NCBI GenBank assembly: GCA_015662935.1
Contig: DQTF01000213.1
Span: 1 to 6,717, forward strand
DNA length: 6,717 bases
Direction: 5' to 3'
Origin: Crocinitomicaceae bacterium
GTDB lineage: Bacteria > Bacteroidota > Bacteroidia > Flavobacteriales_D > Crocinitomicaceae
In this document: positions 1 through 6,551 of the stretch, piece after piece
How the letters are laid out: each line of letters opens with the position of its first letter
Position numbering within the stretch: the first letter of the stretch is position 1
Translations under genes and position numbers: made by a program
Notes under the pieces: generated by a model
Databases searched by the model: none
What the model was told of the DNA's origin: nothing
What the model saw: the letters and a program-made list of their open reading frames with translations, nothing else

Positions 1-921
1 TATGAGTTTTCTTCGCCAAATGCGTGGAGAGGATTACGAAGCGTTGTCCACAAACCTAAAAAGATTGGTTTCGATTACGGAATTTTAGGTTGTGCAGTAA
101 CATGTGCTGATTCTGCAATGATTATAAAATTTAAACACGATAGAACGACCTCAAAACCACCGATGAATCATTTGCGAATTTTTCATAACATTGGTGAGTT
201 TCCGTATTGGTTGCATTTCGGAGAAGATGAATTACTCGTTGAAAGAACAGTTCATAATCCTGAATTGGGTGCAACCGATATTTATTTCACCGACTACATT
301 GATACGTTCAATTTGCAGTTCTGCAGAACTAAAAACGAGGTTCCTGAGCTAGAAATTTATGGGTTTTTGATGATGAATGATGAACCAGGCATATCCTACA
401 CTGCGATTGGAATTAACGGTGCAGGACTATACACCTATTTGGGCAATGTCCGTTTTGAAGAACAGTTAAAAACATATCCTCCTGACTTTTTCGCTTATTC
501 TGTCGGTACGAATGATGGCAATGTTCCATACGATAAATTCAAACCAGAAGTGTATAAGCGTAACTTAGAGAAAATGATGCAGATGGCGTTACGAGCTAAT
601 CCAGATTGTGCGTTGCTGCTAACGGTTCCTAATGATCCCTATTATCATCGTAGGTATTTGAATAAAAACATTGCTAGAGAAAGAACTGTCATCATTGAAT
701 TGGCAAAAGAATACAATATGGCGGTTTGGGATTTATATGGATTAATGGGAGAATTAGGTTCTTCGAAAACATGGAGAAACAACAAGTTAATGCGAAGCGA
801 CATGATTCATTTTACATTTGAAGGATACCATTTCAAAGGAAATTTATACATTGATGCACTGTTAAAATTTATGGATCAATTCGAAGAAATAGAAACGAAA
901 TCTGAAAATAATAATGGGTAA
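1..921 (+). CDS. SGNH/GDSL-type hydrolase, 5'-truncated by the window edge
   Basis: Frame 1 is open from the first base to TAA at 919-921, giving 306 residues. The ATG at 118 is internal, because in-frame codons upstream read as normal protein (YEFSSPNAWRGL...). The C-terminal half has SGNH hallmarks: a block II-like GINGAG at window codons 137-142, a block III GTND with Asn at codon 171, and a block V DMIH with Asp at codon 267 and His at codon 270. The block I GDS(H) serine must lie upstream of the window, so catalytic competence cannot be confirmed. Residues of about codons 40-130 look like a beta-rich domain inserted between blocks I and II, as I recall from Bacteroidota relatives. These proteins are usually exported esterases or acetyltransferases acting on glycans, but the signal peptide region is missing here. 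Its 3' end overlaps the MBOAT start by 8 nt, which implies translational coupling and a shared role in O-acylating an envelope or exported polymer. The substrate is unknown. It could also be a deacylase. Confidence 0.85.
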   Translation, partial: YEFSSPNAWRGLRSVVHKPKKIGFDYGILGCAVTCADSAMIIKFKHDRTTSKPPMNHLRIFHNIGEFPYWLHFGEDELLVERTVHNPELGATDIYFTDYIDTFNLQFCRTKNEVPELEIYGFLMMNDEPGISYTAIGINGAGLYTYLGNVRFEEQLKTYPPDFFAYSVGTNDGNVPYDKFKPEVYKRNLEKMMQMALRANPDCALLLTVPNDPYYHRRYLNKNIARERTVIIELAKEYNMAVWDLYGLMGELGSSKTWRNNKLMRSDMIHFTFEGYHFKGNLYIDALLKFMDQFEEIETKSENNNG

Positions 922-2626
922 TTTACTTACATCATTTTCGTTCGATTTAGGAGAATTCTTTCACCGCTTCACGACGATTTTTAGTCCTGAAATCGGAGAT
1001 GGAAGTTCTTTGGTTTTCACCAAACTAGACTTTTGGTTATTCTTCCTTTTGGTCATAGCAGTCTTCTCTTTCTTGCATAAAAAATTATTGGTGAGAAGCA
1101 TCTTTTTGTCTGTGGTTTCTTTATTCTTCTTTTACAAAACCTCAGGGCTCTATTTCGTCTTATTGATCGTCAGTGTGTTGTTCAATTACTTTTTAGGAAA
1201 CGGTATTTACAAATCCAAAAAAGACATTTCTAGAAAATGGATTATCGCAATTTCCGCAATTTTTAACCTTTTATTACTAGGTTACTTCAAATACGCGTAC
1301 TTTTTTACCGATTCTTTCAATGAGATGTTTCACACCAACTACGAATTGGTGAATCAATTTGCACGAATGGGCAACGGTTTTTTTGGAGAAGGAACCTTCG
1401 TAGAAAAGATTCTTTTACCTGTCGGAGTTTCCTTTTTTACCTTCCAGAATATAAGTTACGTCGTTGATATTTACCGCAAAGAAATCAAGCCTGTAAAGAA
1501 CTTTTTCGATTATACGTTCTTCGTGACATTTTTTCCACAGTTAGTCATGGGGCCAATTGTAAGAGCCAAAGATTTTATTCCTCAAATTAGAAAGCCTTTT
1601 TCTCTAAGCAAAGATGAATTTAGTTGGTCGGTGATTCAAATTGTGAAAGGATTGGTCAAAAAAATAGTCATTGCCGATTTCTTGGTCATTCATTTTATTG
1701 ATAAAGTTGTCTTTACTTCAGAAGCCTATCCTGGCTTTGTCAGTGTTTTGGCAATGTTTGCTTATTCTATCCATATTTATGCTGATTTTTCAGGATACAC
1801 GGACATCGCCATTGGACTTTCTCGCTTGATGGGCTTTGAATTGAAACCGAACTTCAATTCTCCCTACAAAGCGGTGAGTGTTGCTGATTTCTGGAGAAGG
1901 TGGCACAAATCTCTCGGTTCTTGGTTGCGAGATTATTTGTATATTCCTTTAGGAGGTAACAGAACCGGAACCTTGGGTTCATATATTGCTATCGTATTGA
2001 TTTTCACCTTTTTAATATTCATAACGCAATGGTATGCCTTGCTATATGTCTATGGAATTCTAACCATTATATACATCATAGGACTTCTAACAATTAACAA
2101 TTTCAAGCGTTACGTTCACCGAGATTTAAACCTCATTATTACAATGGTTGTTGGAGGTTTATGGCATGGAGCAAGTGAGAACTTTGTGATTTGGGGGGCG
2201 ATGAATGGTACTGCATTATTGATATACAAATACTGGAGTAAAATCAGTCCTTACGAAAACAGTAAATGGAGAATAGCAAAGGTCTGGAAGATTTTTCTAA
2301 CACTGAGTTTTATTACCTTCACAAGAATTTGGTTTAAACTAGATGAAGACGGTATGCCATTAACAATGCTGAATCAAATTTGGAATCATTTCGATTTTGC
2401 TTGGGAGACTTTTGTAACTGTTCTAAACACCTATCAAGTCGTTTTTTGGATAATGCTGGGAGGATATATTATTCATTGGTTACCGGATTCAGTTAAGAAA
2501 ATATATGAGAATGCTTATACACGAATGCCAATTCCATTACAAGCTGTAGCTGTAGCAGTGATTGTTGTTTTGATGTATCAAGCAGTTGGTAGTGAGAGTG
2601 CACCGTTTGTTTATTTGCAATTTTAG
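914..2626 (+). CDS. MBOAT-family membrane O-acyltransferase (AlgI/DltB-like)
   Basis: This is a complete 570-residue polytopic membrane protein. Family motifs seen in order are: FFPQLVMGPIVRA (206-218), YADFSGYTDIAIGLSRLMGF (289-308), DFWRRWHKSLGSWLRDYLYI (325-344, His331), PLGGNR (345-350) and GGLWHGA (414-420, His418). His418 aligns with the invariant MBOAT active-site histidine of AlgI and DltB. The C-terminus ends in PFVYLQF, as usual for bacterial MBOATs. In this family an acyl group, often acetyl, is moved from a cytoplasmic donor across the inner membrane to an extracytoplasmic acceptor, commonly with an SGNH or AlgJ/X-type partner; such a partner overlaps here by 8 nt (914-921). Residues 351-404, between GGNR and the histidine motif, carry an extra hydrophobic stretch compared with classic AlgI. 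The start is the first ATG after the partner's last codons and gives a plausible N-terminus. No alginate genes are visible, so algI is not assigned. The acceptor is unknown; a peptidoglycan, capsule or exopolysaccharide is possible. Confidence 0.93.
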   Translation: MGNLLTSFSFDLGEFFHRFTTIFSPEIGDGSSLVFTKLDFWLFFLLVIAVFSFLHKKLLVRSIFLSVVSLFFFYKTSGLYFVLLIVSVLFNYFLGNGIYKSKKDISRKWIIAISAIFNLLLLGYFKYAYFFTDSFNEMFHTNYELVNQFARMGNGFFGEGTFVEKILLPVGVSFFTFQNISYVVDIYRKEIKPVKNFFDYTFFVTFFPQLVMGPIVRAKDFIPQIRKPFSLSKDEFSWSVIQIVKGLVKKIVIADFLVIHFIDKVVFTSEAYPGFVSVLAMFAYSIHIYADFSGYTDIAIGLSRLMGFELKPNFNSPYKAVSVADFWRRWHKSLGSWLRDYLYIPLGGNRTGTLGSYIAIVLIFTFLIFITQWYALLYVYGILTIIYIIGLLTINNFKRYVHRDLNLIITMVVGGLWHGASENFVIWGAMNGTALLIYKYWSKISPYENSKWRIAKVWKIFLTLSFITFTRIWFKLDEDGMPLTMLNQIWNHFDFAWETFVTVLNTYQVVFWIMLGGYIIHWLPDSVKKIYENAYTRMPIPLQAVAVAVIVVLMYQAVGSESAPFVYLQF

Positions 2627-2634
2627 AATCGACT

Positions 2635-2666
2635 CGGTCGTACCTCCTTTTTTGATGTTTCGACCG
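2635..2666 (+). other. Stem-loop just after the MBOAT stop
   Basis: CGGTCG (2635-2640) and CGACCG (2661-2666) form a perfect 6-bp stem with a 20-nt pyrimidine-rich loop that includes six T (2648-2653). It begins 8 nt after the MBOAT stop codon. A smaller competing hairpin, CGAC-TCG-GTCG (2630-2640), sits in front of the same T run and would be the more terminator-like geometry for the + strand transcript, though it is short and 7 nt separate it from the T run. Either structure could act in termination or in 3'-end protection of the SGNH-MBOAT message. Confidence 0.35.
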
Positions 2667-2668
2667 CT

Positions 2669-2711
2669 AACTCTGTTCGAGTTCCTGCCTATCGGCAGGT
2701 AAGTTCGACTT
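2669..2711. repeat. Cluster of three adjacent small hairpins around CCTGCC-TATC-GGCAGG
   Basis: Three short palindromes follow one another almost without gaps: AACTC/GAGTT (2669-2673/2679-2683), CCTGCC/GGCAGG with a TATC loop (2684-2689/2694-2699) and AAGT/ACTT (2701-2704/2708-2711). The outer bases can also pair with each other (GTTCGAGTT with AAGTTCGAC, using one bulge and G-U pairs), making one long hairpin around the GC-rich core. The core is much richer in GC than its surroundings. I recall similar CCTGCC...GGCAGG palindromes as common intergenic repeats in Flavobacteriia, but that is memory, not shown here. No T run follows directly, so a simple intrinsic terminator is not favoured. Confidence 0.5.
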
Positions 2712-2804
2712 GTTTTGTTTATTCTTCGATAGTTCAAATAGCTGATTTTCGGAGTACAATTAGTCTGCTCTCGAATGCGCCTCATAAAAATCATCGGCAC
2801 ATTT

Positions 2805-2867
2805 CAGCTTGAATTTTCGTTAAGAATTAAAAGCTGTTTGAGGAGGTACGACGAGTTCTTTTAATTC
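2805..2867. other. Two mutually exclusive hairpins at the right end of the spacer
   Basis: GAATTAAAAG (2824-2833) is perfectly complementary to CTTTTAATTC (2858-2867), giving a 10-bp stem with a 24-nt loop that carries the AGGAGGTACGAC arm. The same strand can instead pair upstream: CAGCTT (2805-2810) with AAGCTG (2831-2836), continued by AATT (2812-2815) with AATT (2825-2828) across a small internal loop. The two folds cannot coexist because they share 2825-2833. Such switching resembles attenuators, but there is no co-directional gene directly downstream on the + strand, so the role is unknown. On either strand the stems are AT-rich. Confidence 0.4.
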
Positions 2868-2902
2868 AAGAAAAAAAGTAAAGTGATTTTTAGATTAAAT
2901 CA
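2868..2902 (-). terminator. Possible weak intrinsic terminator of dinB
   Basis: Read on the - strand, a 6-bp stem TGATTT/AAATCA (2897-2902 with 2884-2889, 7-nt loop) starts 25 nt past the dinB stop and is followed by CTTTAC and then seven T (2871-2877). The geometry fits a Rho-independent terminator, but the stem is short and AT-rich, so its strength is doubtful. Confidence 0.3.
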
Positions 2903-2927
2903 TAGCGGATTAGAAATTGACTGCTAC

Positions 2928-4022
2928 CTAAAACTCAAATTTCAACTGTACAGAAACGCTTTTTTTCTCCAAATTCGTATCTAAATTATTCATTGAAATC
3001 CCGAGTAATCGAACACTGCTCTTTGGAGGTTGTTGCAAAATTAAATCCGACACAATGGGAAAGAATTCTTTCTTTAGCTGAATAAATCCATCAATGGTTT
3101 TGCTCCTAGTTTGTTGAGTGAAGTCTGAGAATTTTAACTTAACGGTAACTGTTCTCCCTTTAATCTTATTCTTCACCAAACGTCTTTCTAATTCTTCGGC
3201 AATTTTGCTCAATTGTTCTAGCATAAATTGATTAGAACTTAAATCTTTGCTAAACGTTCTTTCCGCTCCTACTGATTTTTGAATGCGATTAGGTTTCACT
3301 TCAGAATGTTGTATTCCACGAACAATGTTGTAAAAATGAGCACCTTGCTTGCCAAAAAACTTATGGAGATAATTTAACGAGAAGCTTTTTAACTGTTTTC
3401 CATTAAAGATTCCGTGTGTATTCATTTTCTTAGCTGTTACCTTTCCTACTCCGTAGAATTTTTCGATGGGTAAATCCTCTAAAAAAGTGAGAACCTCTTC
3501 TGGTGGAATTGTTTTTTGTCCGTTTGGTTTGTTGATATCCGAAGCAATTTTTGCTGTAAATTTATTGATAGAAATTCCAGCTGATGCATCGAGTCCAACT
3601 TCTGTTTTTATGCGGTCACGAATTTCTTTTGCGATTAAACTAGCCGATGGGTTATTGATTTTATTCTCCGTAACATCGAGGTAAGCTTCATCAAGAGAAA
3701 GTGGTTCTACAAGATCAGTATAGTCGTGAAAAATGGCTCTTATTTGCTGTGAAATTTCTTTATATCGCTCAAAACGACCTTTTACAAAAATTAATTCTGG
3801 GCATCTCCTTGCGGCAATTACACTTGGCATAGCAGAACGCACACCAAATTTTCTAGCTTCGTAACTTGCAGCTGCAACAACTCCTCTTTCTCTACTTCCA
3901 CCAACAGCAACTGGTTTTCCTTGTAGTTCAGGATTATCCATTTGTTCGACAGACGCATAAAATGCATCCATATCTACATGAATTATTTTTCGAATAGGAA
4001 GATCAGTGGTATTCGCTTCCAT
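2928..4022 (-). CDS. dinB: DNA polymerase IV (Y-family translesion polymerase)
   Basis: This 364-residue protein is close to the usual length of Pol IV (E. coli 351). It carries the palm motifs HVDMDAFYASVE (15-26) and LSLDEAYLDVT (108-118). Metal-binding residues are Asp17, Asp111 and Glu112, matching E. coli Asp8, Asp103 and Glu104. Tyr22 sits at the steric-gate position that excludes ribonucleotides (Phe13 in E. coli). A helix-hairpin-helix thumb motif, FYGVGKVTAKKM, lies at 189-200, and the little-finger domain spans about 247-350. The last six residues, QLKFEF, resemble the QLxLF sliding-clamp binding motif. Pol IV extends primers across damaged template without proofreading and is usually induced by DNA damage. 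The chosen ATG gives nine residues more than the E. coli N-terminus, which is common in this phylum. It follows the lipoprotein stop by 9 nt, so it is probably cotranscribed. I see no LexA-like box directly upstream. Confidence in function is high. Confidence 0.97.
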   Translation of the reverse strand: MEANTTDLPIRKIIHVDMDAFYASVEQMDNPELQGKPVAVGGSRERGVVAAASYEARKFGVRSAMPSVIAARRCPELIFVKGRFERYKEISQQIRAIFHDYTDLVEPLSLDEAYLDVTENKINNPSASLIAKEIRDRIKTEVGLDASAGISINKFTAKIASDINKPNGQKTIPPEEVLTFLEDLPIEKFYGVGKVTAKKMNTHGIFNGKQLKSFSLNYLHKFFGKQGAHFYNIVRGIQHSEVKPNRIQKSVGAERTFSKDLSSNQFMLEQLSKIAEELERRLVKNKIKGRTVTVKLKFSDFTQQTRSKTIDGFIQLKKEFFPIVSDLILQQPPKSSVRLLGISMNNLDTNLEKKSVSVQLKFEF

Positions 4023-4031
4023 TCTAAAAAA

Positions 4032-4373
4032 TTAATTTCCCCAGATCTGTCTTACAAAAACAGCTGTGTTTCCAAAATGGTCACCAGCAATGGTGTCGTT
4101 ATTCGTAATTCCTCCTAAATAACCGATTGTCCCACAAGATTCATTGAGCACTTCTGTCGTTAAATCTGCACCACAAACCCCAGGGTCAAAAGCAAAAACG
4201 GTCTTATTTTGAAAAGTATATTCTTTGACAGTTGCACCATTATTACAGGCAACATTTGTATCAAAAGTAAGAAGCTTGTCTTGTAAGCAATCTGTCACAG
4301 GGTCTTCTGCATCTTTACTACAACTAGAGAGTGCAACTAATGCAAACGTTAAAATTCCAATTATTTTTTTCAT
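4032..4373 (-). CDS. Small cysteine-rich lipoprotein, probable DUF6970-like
   Basis: This is a 113-residue protein with a typical SPII signal: MKK, a hydrophobic core (residues 4-15) and the lipobox LSSC with lipidated Cys18. The residues just after it, SKDAED, are acidic and resemble the lipoprotein export signals that send Bacteroidota lipoproteins to the cell surface, so surface display is possible. The mature part has four further cysteines (29, 43, 67, 80), which could form two disulfides, and patterns such as CLQDKLLTF, VKEYTFQNKTVFAFDPGVCGAD and GTIGYLGG. I recall this arrangement from small Bacteroidota lipoproteins classed as DUF6970, but I could not check it. No enzymatic motif is visible and the function is unknown. 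The gene lies 9 nt upstream of dinB in the same direction and is the likely first gene of that transcript. The ATG chosen gives a perfect signal peptide, so the start is firm. Confidence 0.88.
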   Translation of the reverse strand: MKKIIGILTFALVALSSCSKDAEDPVTDCLQDKLLTFDTNVACNNGATVKEYTFQNKTVFAFDPGVCGADLTTEVLNESCGTIGYLGGITNNDTIAGDHFGNTAVFVRQIWGN

Positions 4374-4403
4374 GCTACAATATATTAATTATCTGATTCT
4401 CAT

Positions 4404-4438
4404 CCAATTTAGAAAGAACTTACTTTTTTAAGTTTCAA
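4404..4438 (-). promoter_or_regulatory. Candidate promoter for the lipoprotein-dinB transcript
   Basis: Read on the - strand, TAAATTGG (4404-4411) matches five of the six fixed bases of the Bacteroidota -7 element TAnnTTTG and lies 30 nt upstream of the lipoprotein ATG. A TTG (4436-4438) stands 24 bp upstream as a possible -33 element, which is slightly too far from the -7 box. The spacer between the genes (4374-4499) is very AT-rich, so chance matches are likely. Confidence 0.3.
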
Positions 4439-4458
4439 CATTAAACGTTCAATGTAGA

Positions 4459-4483
4459 ATTTTGAAATTAAAGGATTCAAAAT
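4459..4483 (-). terminator. AT-rich inverted repeat after paaZ, possible terminator
   Basis: ATTTTGAA (4459-4466) and TTCAAAAT (4476-4483) are perfect 8-bp complements around a 9-nt loop, starting 16 nt past the paaZ stop. On the - strand the stem is followed by TCTAC rather than a T run, so termination would be inefficient. It may instead be a protein-binding palindrome upstream of the lipoprotein gene or a message-stabilising hairpin. Confidence 0.35.
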
Positions 4484-4499
4484 CTCATCCTTACGTTCT

Positions 4500-6551
4500 T
4501 CAAAGACTCTGATCAATCTTCTTAACCATTGTCAAAATCGTCGCCAACGCAACAGTTTCACCAGTTTCATCATACATATCCACTAAGAATTTTACAATTC
4601 CCTTAGCGATATCATTTTCATCTTTTTTCTCTTGATCAATTTTCTCTTTTACGGTAAAGCGAACTCCAATTGTCGCTCCTGGGTAAACAGGTTTTGTAAA
4701 TCGCGCTTCTTCAACTCCGTAATTTAATAAAACAGGACCTTTCTTTGGATCAACAAATAAACCGGCAGCTTTCGATAACAAGAAATAACCGTGTGCAACT
4801 CGCTTCTCGAAAATAGTTCCGTCAAGTGATGTCTCATCCATGTGAGCATAGAAATTATCTCCTGAAACATTCGCGAAATTCACAATATCTGCATCTGTAA
4901 CGGTGTGCTTATGTGTAAATACGGTATCTCCAATATTCAACTCTTCAAAATGTTGTCTAAACACATGCGGATTTGCTTCTGGCATCTCTGCGCCAACCTG
5001 GAACTGTTCTGTTATTTTAGTAATCGTAGTTGGATGCCCTTGAATGGCTGTTCTTTGCATGTAGTGTAAAACTCCACGTTTACCACCCATTTCTTCTCCA
5101 CCACCAGCACGACCAGGTCCACCGTGTGTTAATAATGGCATCGGAGAACCATGACCTGTGCTTTCTTTCGCACATTCTTTGTTCAGTACTAAAATTCTTC
5201 CGTGCATGTGTGCCGCATTGATGACATAGTCTTTTGCTTCGTCATTACAAGGCGTTACAATCGATGAAACCAGTGAACCTTTCCCCATTCGAGCCAGTTC
5301 GATAGCATCATCCATTGTTTTGTAGGGCATAATTGTCGAGACAGGACCAAAACATTCAATGTTGTGAACATCCGTTTTATTGAATGGATCATCATTTCTA
5401 AATAAGATTGGAGAAAAGAATGCTCCTTTATTTTTATCTGCTCCAACAACATCAAAATTATCGAGGTCACCAAAAACGATGTCTTGTGATTTTGCTAATA
5501 ATTCAACATTCTCCCGAACTCTTTCTACTTGTAAGTTGGTTGCTAATGCTCCCATTCTAACTCCTTCTTGAGAAGGGTCTCCAATTGTTGTTGTACTCAA
5601 ACGACTTGCGATTGCTTGTTGTACCTCATCTATTAAATTTTCAGGAACCAATATTCTTCTAACAGCAGTACACTTCTGCCCTGCTTTGACCGTAATTTCT
5701 TTTGTGCATTCTTTGATAAAGAGTTTAAACTCTTCGGTATCCGGTGTCGCTTTCTCCCCAAGAACAGTTGCATTTAAAGAATCTGCCTCCAAGTTAAAAG
5801 GAACACTGTTTTCCACAATGTGAGGCATTGATTTTAATACTCTACCTGTCTTTGCAGAACCTGTAAAAGTTACTACATCTTCAGATGAAACATGATCGAT
5901 GATTCCCCGTCCCATTCCCACAACTAATTGCAAAGAGCCTTCCGGTAAGATTTTGGAAGCAATAATATCTCTTACCATTACTTCAGTCAAATAACAGGTA
6001 AATTCAGATGGTTTCACAATCGAAGGAACACCTGCCATCATATTGACAGCTATCTTTTCTAACATTCCCCAGATAGGGAAGTTGAACGCATTTATATGAA
6101 CGGCAACTCCTCTTTTCGGCACCATGATGTGATGACCAATAAAAGAACCTTCTTTAGAAAGAGGCGCAGCAACACCATCTACATTGTAAGGTAAATCTGG
6201 AAATTGACGACGTAAAGATGCATTGGCAAAAAGGTTTCCAATTCCACCTTCAATATCTATCCAAGAATCAACTTTTGTTGCTCCAGACCAAGCACTTACT
6301 TCGTAATACTTTCTTTTCTTTTCTAATAAATGAAACGCTAATGCTTTAAGCATTCTTCCACGTTCTTGAAAGGTCATTTTACGAAGCTTCTCTCCTCCTG
6401 TTGTTCTCCCATAAGCTAGAATAGACTCATAGTCCAATCCTAGGCTTGATGCTTCACCTATTTTCTCTCCTGTTATCGAATTAAACAAATCTAATTCACT
6501 CTCTTCTCCGTCAACCCATTGACCTTGAACATAATTTTGATATCGTTGCAT
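4500..6551 (-). CDS. paaZ: Phenylacetic acid degradation bifunctional protein PaaZ (aldehyde dehydrogenase + MaoC-like hydratase)
   Basis: This is a full-length 683-residue fusion (E. coli PaaZ is 681). Residues 1 to about 515 form an aldehyde dehydrogenase with IVKPSEFT (178-185), FTGSAKTGR (229-237), the general base Glu255 in NLEAD and the nucleophile Cys294 in GQKCTAVRR. Residues of about 535-683 form a MaoC/hotdog enoyl-CoA hydratase with GDNFYAHMD (564-572). There Asp565 and His570 keep the spacing of E. coli Asp561 and His566. PaaZ opens the oxepin-CoA ring by hydrolysis and oxidises the resulting semialdehyde with NADP+ to 3-oxo-5,6-dehydrosuberyl-CoA, in the cytoplasmic phenylacetyl-CoA pathway. 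Both active sites look intact, so ring cleavage and aldehyde oxidation should both be possible. No other paa gene is seen within the window, though both sides are cut off. The ATG at 6551 yields the expected N-terminus (MQRYQNYVQGQWVDG). A poor -7-like match on the - strand (6600-6607) would lie inside the divergent gene. Confidence 0.96.
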   Translation of the reverse strand: MQRYQNYVQGQWVDGEESELDLFNSITGEKIGEASSLGLDYESILAYGRTTGGEKLRKMTFQERGRMLKALAFHLLEKKRKYYEVSAWSGATKVDSWIDIEGGIGNLFANASLRRQFPDLPYNVDGVAAPLSKEGSFIGHHIMVPKRGVAVHINAFNFPIWGMLEKIAVNMMAGVPSIVKPSEFTCYLTEVMVRDIIASKILPEGSLQLVVGMGRGIIDHVSSEDVVTFTGSAKTGRVLKSMPHIVENSVPFNLEADSLNATVLGEKATPDTEEFKLFIKECTKEITVKAGQKCTAVRRILVPENLIDEVQQAIASRLSTTTIGDPSQEGVRMGALATNLQVERVRENVELLAKSQDIVFGDLDNFDVVGADKNKGAFFSPILFRNDDPFNKTDVHNIECFGPVSTIMPYKTMDDAIELARMGKGSLVSSIVTPCNDEAKDYVINAAHMHGRILVLNKECAKESTGHGSPMPLLTHGGPGRAGGGEEMGGKRGVLHYMQRTAIQGHPTTITKITEQFQVGAEMPEANPHVFRQHFEELNIGDTVFTHKHTVTDADIVNFANVSGDNFYAHMDETSLDGTIFEKRVAHGYFLLSKAAGLFVDPKKGPVLLNYGVEEARFTKPVYPGATIGVRFTVKEKIDQEKKDENDIAKGIVKFLVDMYDETGETVALATILTMVKKIDQSL

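Larger units (their letters stand above)
2631..2858. repeat. Long-range inverted repeat bounding a structured spacer
   Basis: GTCGTACCTCCT at 2637-2648 is the exact reverse complement of AGGAGGTACGAC at 2841-2852. The match continues outward imperfectly, with one base gained or lost on each side, to about 2631 and 2858. The 192 bp between the 12-bp arms contain several smaller hairpins. Both flanking genes converge on this spacer, so no promoter is required here. Terminal inverted repeats around a short noncoding interior would fit a small non-autonomous mobile or repeat element. I see no clear target-site duplication and no transposase, and the arms could equally pair in a transcript. Whether it is repeated elsewhere in the genome cannot be judged from one window. 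Confidence 0.5.

Noticed and set aside
118..921. Taking the ATG at 118 as the true start of the SGNH gene
   Set aside because: The frame is open and reads as coherent protein from base 1, and the essential GDS block has not yet appeared, so the start must be upstream of the window.
2537..2800. An 87-codon open frame on the - strand covering the end of the MBOAT gene and part of the spacer
   Set aside because: It is antisense to the conserved MBOAT C-terminus, its composition looks like chance (many Arg, Asn and Thr with no domain), and the hairpin cluster runs through it.
2631..2858. A complete insertion sequence or a tRNA-like gene in the spacer
   Set aside because: There is no transposase, no clear target-site duplication and no recognisable tRNA features. 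Only inverted repeats and hairpins can be supported.
2775..2864. A 29-codon + strand frame starting MRLIKIIGTF and ending at TAA 2862-2864
   Set aside because: It is very short, overlaps the competing hairpins and the inverted-repeat arm, and has no recognisable family. It is more likely a by-product of the structured repeat than a gene, although a short peptide cannot be excluded.
3466..3684. A 72-codon + strand frame inside dinB
   Set aside because: It is antisense to well-conserved polymerase sequence and shows no protein family features.
4225..4431. A 68-codon + strand frame across the lipoprotein gene start
   Set aside because: It is antisense to a lipoprotein with a clear signal peptide and extends into AT-rich spacer.
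5030..5571. Three short frames (5030-5221 and 5380-5571 on +, 5255-5473 on -) within paaZ
   Set aside because: All lie in other frames of a full-length, motif-complete paaZ, so they are shadows of it.
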